Assembly (NCBI GenBank): GCA_904066235.2 | Contig: CAJFCV020000003.1 | Span: forward strand, 11,408,001-11,472,000 | Origin: Bursaphelenchus xylophilus | Taxonomy: Eukaryota > Nematoda > Chromadorea > Rhabditida > Aphelenchoididae | Reading direction: 5' to 3' | Length of the DNA stretch: 64,000 nt | Shown: positions 24,101 to 33,054 of the stretch, piece by piece | How the letters are laid out: every line of letters begins with the position of its first letter | Position numbering within the stretch: the stretch's first letter is position 1 | Notes under the pieces: generated by a model | Databases searched by the model: none | What the model saw: only the letters and a program-made list of their open reading frames with translations | Told to the model about the DNA's origin: nothing | Position numbers and translations under genes: made by a program

Positions 24101-26642
24101 TCGGGTCAAATGCACCGTGCAAAACACTTTTTTTCGCGATTTTTGCAGCGGCAACCCAAAACGTTCAAATCCGCACGATGCAAAATTATCAGGACTTTTT
24201 GTCCCGACTAGTACCTGATTGATCCCGAAAGTTTTCTCGGATTCCAAGTCCTCTTTTATGGGCAATTGCACAGCTCGTCCATTCTCACCATACCCTTCGA
24301 TTGGATGGTAATTGTTGGCATTTAGCTCGGCTGAAATTTAAAAATTAAAAATGCAAAAAAACACGACGGGACAGGTGAGAAAAGAAATAGAAATTTGATG
24401 CTCAAATTAGACATAATGGAATAAATTATTGGTAAGAAAACAACCAAGATATCTTTTCCGTATTTTAAAAGAAAAATGAATTGTGTCGCGGCAAAATCAA
24501 ATTGCTTTTCAATTCAGCGCAGCGAACCGTCCGGCCAGCAACCATGCTGTTGTGAGTCAAAAAATTTTTTACTACGTCAGGAAAATAACGGCGGATCGTC
24601 GCGCCTCGGAATCGCCCATCATCGCTTTGCGACTGTAAGCCGCGGCTTGGGATTTGGTGCGCGATAACGGCAAGGCGAGACATTTTGCTGCGACGATCCG
24701 CCGTTATTTTCCCGACAGACCGATAAGTTTGTCGGGAACTGAGCACAATGTCGCATCCAAGATTGCGCCGCTGAAGTTAAAGGCAGTTCGATTTTGCCGC
24801 GACACAATTATTTTTCCCGCCTAGTGCGTAGACTTTTCGTCGCAACGCGCTTCGTTTTTGCATTTCACATTCCGCACGCGCATCGAAAGATCGCAAGCGT
24901 TTTTGCGCTTGGCACAATTCAAAAGGGTTCAAAATAGAGGTGGCAATCGGGCTGGGCCGGCCCGGCCCGGCCCGGCCCGGTGATTGGGCCGGGCCGGGCC
25001 GGGCCTGAGCAGATTTGAAAAAGCCCTGGGCCGGCCTGATCGCTTCGGCCCGCGGGCCGGGCCGACACTTTCGGCCCGGCCCGGCCCGGAAGGTAGATAA
25101 GTAAAAATTTTTAACGCTAAACCGGCAAAATAAAGTACAAATGCTTTGTAGAATGGATGGAAATTAGATTAAACCTTTTTTGACTTATACGCTGTTTTAC
25201 TACCCTTTAAAATTATGTATGTGTAACTTATTATGTATATGTAAAATCCCACCCAAATATGTAAGGGTCGGGCAAAAGTCTTCGAATTTTTTTATGATAA
25301 ATTTAAAAATTTCACTGTAATTTTGAATCCTCTATGTAAATAAAAGTGTTTAACCAGTTTTTGGTTAACCATTTTCCTTATAACGTCCATAATTTTCGTA
25401 GAAAGTGCAAAGACTTTTATCCAACTTTTCTGTATTAGCGGGCCAAACCGGGCCGGGCCGGCCTGGGCTTTCACCGGGCCGGGCCGGGCCGGGCCTGAGC
25501 AAATTTGAAAAAGCCCTGGGCCGGCCTGGTCAATTCGGCCCGCGGGCCGGGCCGCAAAAATCTGCCCGGCCCGGCCCGATTGCCACCTCTAGTTCAAAAT
25601 GGCAGGAGCATAGGTAGCGGGAAGGGACACAGCACGGCAACCCGAAGTGTTTCCTGGCTCTTTTCGACACTTCGCCCATTTTGTAGCTGTTGAAATCAAA
25701 CAAAATGTCACAAAAGAATTTTTCGTGGGATTTTCGGACCGAAAAATATTTTTCTCGGAATTATTTTATTTCCTTTCTGAATTTTGACCCTTCGTTTGGA
25801 GGAAACTCAAAAGTGGGCGGGAAATATTTTTCTTCTATTTCGGGTTGCCGTGCACGGGGACACCCCTTACTAGGGAAGTGTACATACGAACCCTCACCAA
25901 ATGATAAGTGACATACGTCACTGAATGGCCTTTGAAAAATGGTAGAAGACACCATTTTCATTTTTTGCAGAATGACTTTCCGCGACGACATACTGTAATG
26001 TAGGGACAAATCAACCGTTTATAATTTTTTGCCCTGAGGCATTATGCAAAAAATGAAAATGGTGTCTTGCACCATTTTTCAATGGCTTTCCAATGGTGTA
26101 TAATACTTGCCATTTGGCGAGGGTTCGTTTGTACACTTCCCTAGTTAGGGACAAAGGAACAAATGGTGAAGGGGGGTCAAGGTAAAGCGCCGCCAAAAAG
26201 AATTTTTCTGCCGGGAAAATAATGAGTGCAATCTCGATGCGCCAATCCGTCGTTGAAGTGAAAAACGCAATTTGATTTACTGCAATACAATTCCTTTTCT
26301 CTGCGCGGCGATGCAATTTTTGATGACAGAGACTCATTATTTTCCCGAAAGACTGACATTATTCTCCATTTCGAACTCCAACTCACCCTGCGTCAGATTG
26401 GCCAGCCTTTCCTTCGGCAGATTCCCATTGTAATGCCCGACCACCAGCTTAACTCCGCCGCCATTCTCCTTCATTTTCTGGCGGACCACATTCTCCGTGG
26501 GGCCCAACAGCCAGTCCTCGGCGTAGATGATCAGCACCGTCAGCAAGAACCAAAGGAGGAAGAAGGCAAACGCGACGGCCGACAACAGGGCCAGGTTGCG
26601 GGGGCCGAGCTTGCGTCGTGTCGAGAAGCGAAACGCCGACAT
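15178..26642 (-). CDS. Polypeptide N-acetylgalactosaminyltransferase (GT27), complete, 12 exons
   Basis: It transfers GalNAc from UDP-GalNAc to Ser/Thr, starting mucin-type O-glycosylation in the Golgi. Exons: 26642-26387, 24330-24215, 23005-22768, 22155-21948, 21876-21706, 21029-20912, 20423-20237, 20144-20005, 19826-19701, 19676-19566, 18638-18489, 15354-15178. They total 1998 nt (665 aa plus stop) with all phases consistent. Residues ~16-40 are a hydrophobic anchor behind a short basic N-tail (type II). Catalytic markers: [34 protein letters not shown], metal site D-S-H at ~252-254 in [22 protein letters not shown], and [11 protein letters not shown] with DIWGGEN at ~357-363, then [15 protein letters not shown]. 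The C-terminus is a ricin-type lectin with repeats at ~521, ~558 and ~608. The closest match in memory is the GALNT1/13 (worm GLY-3) group, but exon 9 adds about 42 residues between catalytic and lectin domains. A short upstream ORF beginning at 26728 overlaps the start in another frame. Confidence 0.92.
15422..15542. mobile_element. Family 1 MITE (type A), internal deletion
   Basis: It begins TCAGTTTGTCGGGGAAAAAATG and ends CTCATTATTTTCCCGGG, lacking the CACAATGTCGC segment. It lies in GalNAc-T intron 11, 68 bp from the exon 12 acceptor. Confidence 0.75.
15545..16256. mobile_element. TIR element, ~710 bp, of unknown superfamily
   Basis: The ends AAAGTTCCTTATTCTGGCC and GGCCAGAAAAAGGAACTTT are inverted repeats of ~26 bp. 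There is no transposase frame. The word GGGCGCAGTTCGCAG near the right end also occurs at ~61600 inside a hAT-like element, so an older shared sequence exists. Confidence 0.6.
16676..16819. mobile_element. Family 1 MITE (type B)
   Basis: Same TIRs as type A but a different palindromic core (GGAATCGCCCGTCATCGC, GACAAGTCCACGTTATTTT). In GalNAc-T intron 11. Confidence 0.85.
17005..17159. mobile_element. Family 1 MITE (type B)
   Basis: The left end is perfect. Core words are ATAACGGCGGATTGTCGCGC and AATCCGCCGTTATTTT. Flanked by TA on both sides (TA-TCAGTC...ACTGA-TA). Confidence 0.9.
17168..17380. repeat. Family 3 segment with GCACNGTGC motifs
   Basis: Contains GCACCGTGC (three times), GCACAGTGC and GCACGGTGC within ~180 bp, and runs directly into the host repeat of the next hAT-like element. 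A smaller family 3 end is at 16290-16345. Confidence 0.7.
17541..18361. mobile_element. GC-rich hAT-like non-autonomous element, second copy, 8-bp TSD
   Basis: Ends TAGACATGGCT/AGCCATGTCTA, with the exact duplication GTTTGGAC at 17533-17540 and 18362-18369. It is the same family as 7375-8136 but in opposite orientation, 821 bp. A related empty site is visible at ~25793-25810, where CTTCGTTTGGA continues directly into AACTCAAAAG. Confidence 0.9.
18655..18975. promoter_or_regulatory. Repeat-free island with TATA-like and CT-repeat sequence in GalNAc-T intron 11
   Basis: Just upstream of exon 11 of the GalNAc-transferase lies about 320 bp without transposon sequence. It includes a TATAAATATAAAAGG string near 18730 and a (CT)n run near 18822-18837. 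Such tracts are common in promoters and enhancers, but no transcript is evident. It could be an intronic regulatory element or chance. Confidence 0.2.
19001..19433. repeat. Family 1 fragment joined to a family 2 element
   Basis: 19001-19060 is a type A left end cut after the TCGCGTCG word. 19070-19433 is family 2, ending GCATCGCACTTGGAGTATTC. Both lie in GalNAc-T intron 10. Confidence 0.65.
20498..20862. repeat. Family 2 element in GalNAc-T intron 6
   Basis: Landmarks in order: TTTGCCGCCGAGAGAGTACG, GGAAGAAATAGGCATGAAAC, AATCTCGGTTGTTTCCGC, and GGGTCGCACTTGGAGT at the right end. The left terminal inverted repeat is missing. Confidence 0.7.
21045..21175. repeat. Family 4 half-element in GalNAc-T intron 5
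   Basis: Contains ATCCAGTGGCAAAAGACC, GGGAAGTATTAAAAATGAGC and AAAATACCTCCGTTTCCAAG, which is one arm of the fold-back seen in full at 33055-33290. The right arm is absent. It starts within 20 bp of the exon 6 acceptor. Confidence 0.6.
22183..22446. mobile_element. Family 1 MITE (type A) carrying a three-copy tandem repeat
   Basis: Normal type A ends, but the core is replaced by three ~58-bp units each containing GACATGTTATACGATG and a poly-T/A tract (22262-22420). The same unit occurs twice at ~40285-40380. It lies 28 bp from GalNAc-T exon 4. Confidence 0.8.
22474..22594. mobile_element. Family 1 MITE (type B-like), short
   Basis: The left end is perfect, ATAATGTGGATTCGTCGC follows, and the right end is truncated (TTTTCCCGACAGAC). 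Only 27 bp separate it from the previous copy. Confidence 0.75.
23023..23174. mobile_element. Family 1 MITE (type A) beside GalNAc-T exon 3
   Basis: Full type A element in the opposite core orientation to most copies (the GACATTGTGCTC word is on the right). Its left end is 18 bp from the first base of exon 3, so it covers the region where a branch point would be expected. Confidence 0.85.
23175..23690. repeat. Family 3 element, large GCACNGTGC array
   Basis: Ends TTATTTTCATAAAGTGCATGG and CCATGCACTTTATGAAAAATG form ~20-bp inverted repeats. Between them are about 13 GCACTGTGC/GCACAGTGC/GCACCGTGC palindromes, most inside words such as AGTGCAAACGGCTTTTTTGAGG that recur within the element. It abuts family 1 copies on both sides. 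Confidence 0.85.
23693..23848. mobile_element. Family 1 MITE (type B)
   Basis: Perfect left TIR; right end TTTTTCCGACAGACTGATA. Core GGCGGATTGTCGCAGC. Confidence 0.9.
23945..24213. mobile_element. TIR element touching the GalNAc-T exon 2 splice donor
   Basis: Both ends carry AGTCGGGACAAAAAGTCCTG followed by ATAATTTTGCA (inverted). The right end, ACTAGTAC, overlaps the GTACTAG splice donor of exon 2. The interior has GCACTGTGC and GCACCGTGC. A related element is at 56217-56412. Confidence 0.75.
24572..24723. mobile_element. Family 1 MITE (type B), damaged left end
   Basis: The left end reads CTACGTCAGGAAAATAACGG; the right is normal. The core is the same as 17005-17159, in the same orientation. 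Confidence 0.8.
24726..24820. mobile_element. Family 1 fragment (type A)
   Basis: It starts AGTTTGTCGGGAACTGAGCAC immediately after the previous copy and stops near TTATTTTTCCCGC. Confidence 0.6.
24935..25591. mobile_element. GC-rich hAT-like element (TAGAGGTGGCA subtype), 8-bp TSD
   Basis: TIR TAGAGGTGGCAATCGGGC on both ends. The exact duplication GTTCAAAA is at 24927-24934 and 25592-25599. Two GGCC-rich blocks (24950-25095, 25440-25580) flank an AT-rich centre, with no transposase. 657 bp. Confidence 0.9.
25630..25862. mobile_element. TIR element GCACGGCAACCC, empty-site copy
   Basis: It begins GCACGGCAACCCGAAG and ends TTCGGGTTGCCGTGCAC. It is homologous to the sequence around 17372-17540 and 18362-18395, where a hAT-like element has inserted. 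Here the site is uninterrupted. Confidence 0.8.
25870..26144. mobile_element. PIF/Harbinger-like MITE, TTA target duplication
   Basis: TIR CTAGGGAAGTGTAC(A/-)..CGAACCCTC at both ends, with TTA at 25867-25869 and 26145-26147. An internal inverted pair ACACCATTTTCATTTTTTGC strengthens the hairpin. 275 bp, non-coding. Confidence 0.75.
26207..26356. mobile_element. Family 1 MITE (type A) beside GalNAc-T exon 1 donor
   Basis: Left end eroded (CTGCCGGGAAAATAATGAG), right end TTTTCCCGAAAGACTGA. It lies 30 bp inside intron 1. Confidence 0.8.
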
Positions 26643-26810
26643 TTCTCGTTGGCGCGGCGCGTTGGAGGAGAGGGGAATGGCGATCGAAACGGATTCTTCA
26701 TCCCCGCATTTTCCCGGATCACTTTCACTTTTCTTTCGCGCGCCGATTGATAAAATGGGGATCTGGAAAAATTGTTTGGGGTATTAATTATCCGAAAAAA
26801 ATGTGGTTAT

Positions 26811-26958
26811 TAGTTTGTCGGGAAAATAATGAGCATAGTGTCGTTGTGCCGACTGAAGTGAAAGGAAATTTGATTTTGCCGCGACACAATTCATTTTTTT
26901 TTGGTGGCGATGCGATTTTCGAGGCGACAGAGTGCTCATTATTTTCCCGACAGACGGA
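26811..26958. mobile_element. Family 1 MITE (type A) upstream of GalNAc-T
   Basis: Ends TAGTTTGTCGGGAAAATAATG and TTTTCCCGACAGACGGATA, about 170 bp upstream of the GalNAc-T start codon, so it may lie in its promoter. Confidence 0.85.
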
Positions 26959-26979
26959 TATAGAGAGGGGAAGTATAGA

Positions 26980-27345
26980 GGGAAAGTGCTCAAAGTGTGA
27001 CGGTCAGATTTTGATGAAACTTGACGCAAATTTTGATAGGCTTTAGCAATCTTTGCCGCCGAGAGAGTATGCGAAACGCGGAGAGCGGTCTAAAAAAAAG
27101 AAAAGAACTTTTCAGCCATAAATTTACAAGTTATGCATGGAAAAAATTGATTTTTTTTTTTTTTTTTTTTTGAGAAAAACATTACTTTTTACCGTAGAAA
27201 TAAGAGTATGAAACTTTTTACGCCAAAATTCTCAAAAAAAAAATTCGATTTTTTTTCAGTTTTTCGACAAAAAATATTTTTATCAAAAATTTGTCCCAAG
27301 TTTCATCAAAATCTGACAGTCGCAATTCGACTTCTCCAGTAAGTT
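26980..27345. repeat. Family 2 element
   Basis: AAGTGTGACGGTCAGATTTTG at the left and ATCTGACAGTCGCAATTCG at the right, with a 22-T run at ~27150. The ends are inverted repeats. Confidence 0.7.
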
Positions 27346-28440
27346 CGAATAGAATCTTAGCGCAGCATTTGCAGCGTTTTTTGAGATACAAATTTACGGC
27401 TTACGACGGATTTACAGCCTCAAAATAAAGCAGTATTATGTCGAGTTCAGGGGTTCAGTTGCCATTAACAAAACACAATAAAAATTAGATGAAAAAAGGT
27501 AGATATAAAAAATAAAGCTAGTTAGACACAAAATATTTACAATTCGCCCAACTTTTTTACATTTTTCGACTCAAACGATTGATAAATATGACAATGAAGA
27601 GTTGATAAAACACTTCTCCCGTTATTTTTCGATCAAAACAACCGCTTTTTCATGGGACTTTAGAGAAAACGAGAAGCGAAGAGAGCGCAGAGAAACCGGA
27701 AAAAGTAGATAAATTGATAAAAAAAGTAATGAGTCTACTCTCGGAAGCTGTGGGGAAAACAATCGAAAAAACTGCTTCTGAATATGTGTAGAGGTGGTTT
27801 TAGGGGAGGTAACAAGTTTTGAAAAATTTTGAATTTTAATTGAGCGATTTTTAAAAATAAAAAAAAATATTTTTATTAATTTGAAAAATAGTATTTTTAT
27901 TAATTTAAAAAATTATTTTTTTATTTCAAAAAAATTTTTATTAATTTTAAAAATAGAAAAAGTCATTTTTAATAGCCTTAAAAAATAAGAAAAATTATTT
28001 TATTATTTTTTAAAATAAAAAAAATATTTTAAATAATTTTAAAAACAAATAAAAAATAAATTTTATTAATTTTTCAACAAAAAAATTAATTTTATTAATT
28101 AAAAAAATTTGAAAAATACATAAAAAGAACTTTATAAAACCGAATTTTTTTCGAATAAAAAATATTTTTTATTTTTTAAACATTTTCAGTACATAAAAAT
28201 ACTCAAAAAAATTTTAAAATCTTAACCCCAAAAATCGATAACTTTTACTTCAATTTTTCTTTCCAAACTCTCAATGAAAAATCAACTTTTCCTCAGAAAC
28301 CCAAAAATCCATCTAAAACCACTCTTTTCACCTTCCACTTGTAAGGGAACACCAACAAATCCCTCGACGATTCAACCAAAAAACCCTTAAAAAATTGGAA
28401 GGTATTATTAACTGAAAGAAAAAACTTTTTTCCTTCGAAT
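27345..28440. other. AT-rich intergenic DNA upstream of GalNAc-T
   Basis: 27800-28240 is almost pure A+T with recurring TTTTTATTAATTT strings (degenerate tandem). 27345-27790 is unique. No gene seen. Confidence 0.4.
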
Positions 28441-28444
28441 AAAA

Positions 28445-28573
28445 TTAATTTTCGTTCCCTCCGCGATCCGAAATCGAGGGCATCGAAAAGGTCGGTGGCT
28501 CTTCATATTCCGCCGCTCTGCGTGTCCGTCTGAAGGTCAACTCCAAGGGTATCCCCCGCCGTCCAAAAAAGAC
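28445..28573 (-). CDS. Possible 3'-terminal exon of an unidentified gene
   Basis: On the minus strand a TTCTTTTAG acceptor at 28574-28575 opens a 43-codon frame ending in TAA at 28445. It is GC-rich against an AT-rich surround and begins FFGRRGIPLELTF, followed by an Arg-rich stretch and EEPPTFSMPSISDRGG, which looks like a cytoplasmic tail. No upstream exon could be identified, and no family is recognised. It lies between the GalNAc-transferase start and the GPCR end, on the same strand as both. The plus strand also has an open frame here (ending PRRPKKT), but it has no good acceptor, so the minus reading is preferred. Confidence 0.25.
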   Translation of the reverse strand, partial: VFFGRRGIPLELTFRRTRRAAEYEEPPTFSMPSISDRGGNEN

Positions 28574-28965
28574 CTAAAAGAAGGTGTTTGTTTTTGGAGG
28601 TTGCGGAGTAGACGTGCGGGTTGAAAAAAAATTGAAAATGTGCCGAATCTTCGGGCCGCGGGCCGGCCCCGAAAACTGAGGTTACAAGCAAAAAGAAAAA
28701 TTGTTGAATTTGAAAAATGATGTCACGATTGTCGAGTCCCGAGACGCAAACAAAGATTACTGTATTGGCATTCCGTTTCATTCGAAGATTCTAGAACCTC
28801 GGAAGAGAAATAGGACTTCAGTTGTTATTTATATTATTCAGTGAGTGCTATCTCCGTGTTTTATCTCTGTATTTTCTATCTGATAATAAATCTATATTTG
28901 TTATCCATCGTACATTTGGGCTGACACCAACATCCTTCACACACATACAGTGAAGGATACAACAA

Positions 28966-29264
28966 CGATTCCGTGAAGAATTCCCAGAAATTAGCATAAA
29001 CCGACGAATATTTTGATATAAATGTAATTGACCGATCGCTTTTCGGTCATTCGTTTGGGAAATAAACCTCTATTTGTAATTGTTGGAAGTCCTCTTGATA
29101 CAGTCCGGTGGTGATCCAAGCTCATTGGATTCAATTTGCGTGAGGTCGCAGTTTTTCAGCTAGAATTCTCTAGTTGTGGTCTCCAGGTTATTAGGGGCAG
29201 TTAATACCAGGAGTAGAGGGCAAGTTAGAGGCCTCATTAGACCTCGACTATCCCAGTCTTGACA
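28966..29264 (+). repeat. Solo LTR-like sequence
   Basis: It shares GATTCCGTGAAGAATTCCCAG, AAATTAGCATAAACC, GATATAAATGTAAT (TATA-like), CTTTTCGGTCA and GAAATAAAC (polyadenylation-like) with 49173-49464 and 41488-41745, and ends CTTGACA. No internal retrotransposon genes are nearby. Confidence 0.65.
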
Positions 29265-29503
29265 ATGAATTGAACATTTTATGTAAATGTATGATTATTA
29301 GCCTGACGGGAAAAGAACGAGGCTCTGTCGCTGCGCGGTGTCACGACTTAGCTATGAGTCGTGGTGTAAGATGGCCCTTAACTCGCCCGCTACTACTAGT
29401 ATTCACTACCTAACCCGGAGACGCAAACTAGAGGACTCCGGCAATCAAACTGTGAACTCACGATATTGACTCCAGACGAGGTGACCACCATACAACAACA
29501 ATA

Positions 29504-30232
29504 CAGGGTGCGGCAATTTTTCGGCCGGATTTGAATTGGCTATAACTTTTTTAGTTTTTGGGCAAATGTTAAAATTATTTTTTTCCCTGAATCCATAGAC
29601 AGCCCCATTTTGTTTAATACCAAATATGTTATACCCGTTTATTAGACTACAGTAAAAATTCAAGACAAAGAAAAAACTCTAATTTTCATAGATGACAATG
29701 GAATTACCCCTAATGCTTTTTCGGCGTGTGTGAAAATCGCCAGAAAAAATGACTTTTTTTACGAATTTTGTCGTAAAAAGTTTTATGCCTGTTCATGCCA
29801 CGGAGAATACCGTCTCCACAAAAAATCAGCTAGCTCCGCACAAAACTAGCGAGAATATAGCTAAAAAGTTTTTCTGTGTGACCACTCATGTGCCCTCCTG
29901 ACCGCAAAGAATCGTTGAATATCTTGGTCGTCCCTGAAAGGTGCGGGCTGAAACTTTTAGGAATTGATGTGTGGCCTATGTCCGGCCCATGTGCAAAATT
30001 TAAAGAAAATCTGAGAGTCGCATTAGGGGTAATTCCATTGTCATCTATGAAAATTAGAGTTTTTTCTTTGTCTTTAACTTTTACTGTAGTCTAATAAACG
30101 GGTATAACATATTTAGTATTAAACAAAATGGGGCTGTCTATGGATTCAGGGAAAAAAAGAATTTTAACATTTGCCCAAAAACTAAAAAAGTTATGGCCAA
30201 TTTAAATCCGGCCGAAAAATTGCCGCACCCTG
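29504..30232. mobile_element. Tc1/mariner-like fold-back with nested family 2 core
   Basis: Inverted arms of ~215 bp (29504-29720 and 30018-30232) start CAGGGTGCGGCAATTTTTCG and are flanked by TA. The same first ten bases end the 3819-5059 element. The core is a family 2 sequence (CCGCAAAGAATCGTTGAATATC). Confidence 0.8.
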
Positions 30233-30367
30233 TAGATAAATAGGAATACAGTAGACTTTATTGGACACAACCAACCGGGAAAAACAGACACAAAATAATA
30301 CCAATAATTGGCGATTTCTCTTCGTTTTATACCAATTTTTCGGTCATTCCGTGGGAATATGCAAATT

Positions 30368-30679
30368 CGCACGCAAAGTCGTGACAGCGGATAGTGTGCT
30401 GAAGTTAAAAGCAATTTGAATTTGCCGCGACACAATTCATTTTGTGAGGCGGAACGACCGAGCTTCGAGGATTTTCGCACGAGGAACGATTCGCGATTAT
30501 TCAAATTTGATTGTACTTTCCTACATGGGGCTTCCCTATAAAAGGCTTCCTTTCCACTGAATAAATCACTTTACTCTTGGGCCCTCGTCTTGTCTCGTTG
30601 CTGGGTTGTTGGGCCTTTCGACACATTTCCTCAATGCAATTTTCGATGCGACAGGTGCTCATTATTTTACAGACTGATA
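30368..30679. mobile_element. Family 1 MITE (type A) split by a solo LTR
   Basis: Left part 30368-30442 (GCCGCGACACAATTCATTT) and right part 30629-30679 (GATGCGACAGGTGCTCATT) are contiguous in other copies. Confidence 0.75.
30443..30623 (+). repeat. Solo LTR, 181 bp, 5-bp TSD CATTT
   Basis: TGTGAGGCGGAAC...CCTTTCGACA. TATA box CCCTATAAAAGGC at ~30533 and AATAAA at ~30560 are in the order expected for an LTR. CATTT is duplicated at 30438-30442 and 30624-30628. Reverse-oriented copies are at 44864-45040 and 59150-59330. No internal region remains. Confidence 0.88.
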
Positions 30680-30760
30680 ATCTTTCCAATAAGTGTGTAG
30701 ACTTTTTGCCTCGACGTTTTTTGCATGGTGCATTTCATATTCCGCACCGTGCATCAAAAT

Positions 30761-30867
30761 TAGAGGTGGCAATCGCGCTGGGCCGGCCCGGCCGGGCCCG
30801 GTGATTAGGCCGGGCCGGGCCTGAGCGGATTTGAAAAAGCCCTGGGCCGGCCCGATTACCACCTTTA
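30761..30867. mobile_element. Miniature hAT-like element (TAGAGGTGGCA subtype), 8-bp TSD
   Basis: 107 bp with ends TAGAGGTGGCAATCG and CGATTACCACCTTTA. The exact duplication ATCAAAAT is at 30753-30760 and 30868-30875. It is an internally deleted relative of 24935-25591. Confidence 0.88.
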
Positions 30868-31006
30868 ATCAAAATACCGCCGCGCGCAAGCCCGTTTCAT
30901 TCACCGCTAATTTCTTTGCACAGTGCAAAATGGTCCAAGATTACAGAGCCGTAGCTGGGGAGGGGTGACATGGGGGTACCTTTCAGTTAGGGGTCGCAGA
31001 CAAGTA

Positions 31007-32485
31007 TACTGGCTGACAAAAATTTCTTTCCACTTCGTATCTCGGGAACCGCTGAGCATAGAACCTCCAAATTCGGCATAGAAACATTATGGGGCAATCT
31101 AACATCACACCCAAAAAATCATATCATTTGATGCACTTTCAGTGCACTTTTTATCCAAAAGGCAAAAAACGGGATGACAAAATTTTCTTTCCACTTTGGA
31201 AAAACGTTTGTAAATCATAAGCCAGAGGGCGCTAAGGCATGATTGTGGTATCGTTGTGTTCGCAAAGGAGTCCTCTCTTGATCCGTGTCACAATTTTACA
31301 ATAGTTTTCGTTTGTTCGCCCTTGGGCGTCTGTTCATTGTCGCCTTGTCCGTTTTCAGCTAAACTCTTGGCCAGAAAAGCTCGCAGAAGGCCCAAGGAGA
31401 TAAAACTGCCCTTATTAAATCTGGTATTTATGGTTGCAACATTGTTTACTCCGGCAGTAGAATTAGATTTAATTTAAGCGTGTTGCATAGGAAAATGTGC
31501 ACTTCCAGGGTTCTCGTCTCCAGAAAATTACGTTATTATGGGAAAACTGCAGACAATTCAAGTAACTTTTTTTGCTGATATGTTTTCTATGATACTACAG
31601 CCTTAAAAAATAGTGACGATTTTAGTCTCTGATGTCGCGTTTAGGTTTGAGCAGAAGAAAGATTCCGCATGCCCCATGTGCAAAATTTGCAACCCTAAGC
31701 TTCCCGCGCAAGCAACTTGTCGTGCCAAAAACGTTAAAAGCAGGACAAAGTCACTGTATTAAGGTAGTCTGGTAGTCAAAAGTTCCAATATGTCAAGCTT
31801 AAGTAATGCCAATTCCTCCCCGTCATATAATGCAACAACCTGCGTTACTAAAGACGACGTAGAGCAGAGGGGGGTAAGATAAGGTAGTAGATTTCAACAC
31901 AGACTGTCGTATAATACCTAAAATGCGCCATATGTCCAGTAAACGCATATTATTTGGACTTTTCCATTCTGTACATAAGCGATTTTCTGGTTTCGCGAAC
32001 CCTAGAAGTGCACATTTTACACTTAAATTGAATCTAATTTTACTGCCGGTGTAAACAATGTTGCAAACATAAATAGCAGATTTTTTAACGGCAGTTTCAT
32101 CTCCTTGGGCCTTCTGCGAGCTTCTCAGCCACGAATTTGGCAGAAAACGGACAAGGCAACGATGGGCAGACGCCCAAGGGCGAACAAACGAAAGGTCCTG
32201 TAAAATTGTGCCACGGATCGAAAGAGGACTTCTTCGCGATCACAACGACACCACAATCATGCCATAGCGCCCTCTGGCTTATGATTTACAAGCGGTGGAA
32301 AGAAAATTTTGTCATCACGTTTTTGCCGTTTGCATAAAAAGTGCACTGAAAGTGCATCAACTGATATGATTTTTTGGGTGTGATGTTATAATACATTGCC
32401 CCATAATGTTTCTATGCCGAATTTGGAGGTTCTAGGCCCAACGGTTCCCGAGATATAGGTGGAAAGAAAATTTTGTCAGCCAGTA
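31007..32485. mobile_element. Large fold-back element, arms ~470 bp, TA-flanked
   Basis: TIR TACTGGCTGACAAAA, with TA at 31005-31006 and 32486-32487. The arms (31007-31475 and 32025-32485) are about 90 percent identical inverted copies, including CAGAGGGCGCTAAGGCATGA and CCTTCTGCGAGCTT. The centre is unique and non-coding. A related degraded copy is at 38985-39425. Confidence 0.85.
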
Positions 32486-33054
32486 TAGTTGTTGCAGAAA
32501 GTATGTAGGCCTTCTTCTTCCTAAAGTGCATTGCGCGACGCGATTCTTTTCGAAACATTTTGCGTGAAACTTCTTTTCACCCGCCCAAAATTCGCCTCGA
32601 ATCCATTGAGAAAAGCTTGCGCCGCAGCGATATCGGGCTCGGTGCAACAGATCAAATGCATGCCGCAAAAAGGGTTTTCTGCATGGTGCGGCCCGTGACG
32701 AAAACTTCACGCACTTTCTGGAACGACTAGTAGACTCATCGCTTCGTACTTACCACATTCTCTTGTGCTTTCAACAACTCAAACCCAAAATGTCTTAATC
32801 TTTATTCAAATTCAAGGAGATCATTTACGCATATTTACAGTGAGATGAAGACGAATAAAAGCAGTGTGAAAATGAGACGCGGATGAAGACGCGGAGATAT
32901 GTGACAAAGTTTTCATTGTTGATTACACAACATTGCAGTTCGACCCTGGATTGGAGAGTAACTAGTAGAAAAAAACTAACAAGGAAAAGGCTCAAGTGCG
33001 ACGCTCAAATTTTGAAGAAACTTGGCAAATCAAAAAAATATCTGAGCGTACAAT

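Noticed and set aside
26433..26787. Plus-strand frames opposite GalNAc-T exon 1
   Set aside because: They are the antisense of the membrane-anchor exon; the minus-strand reading fits the gene.
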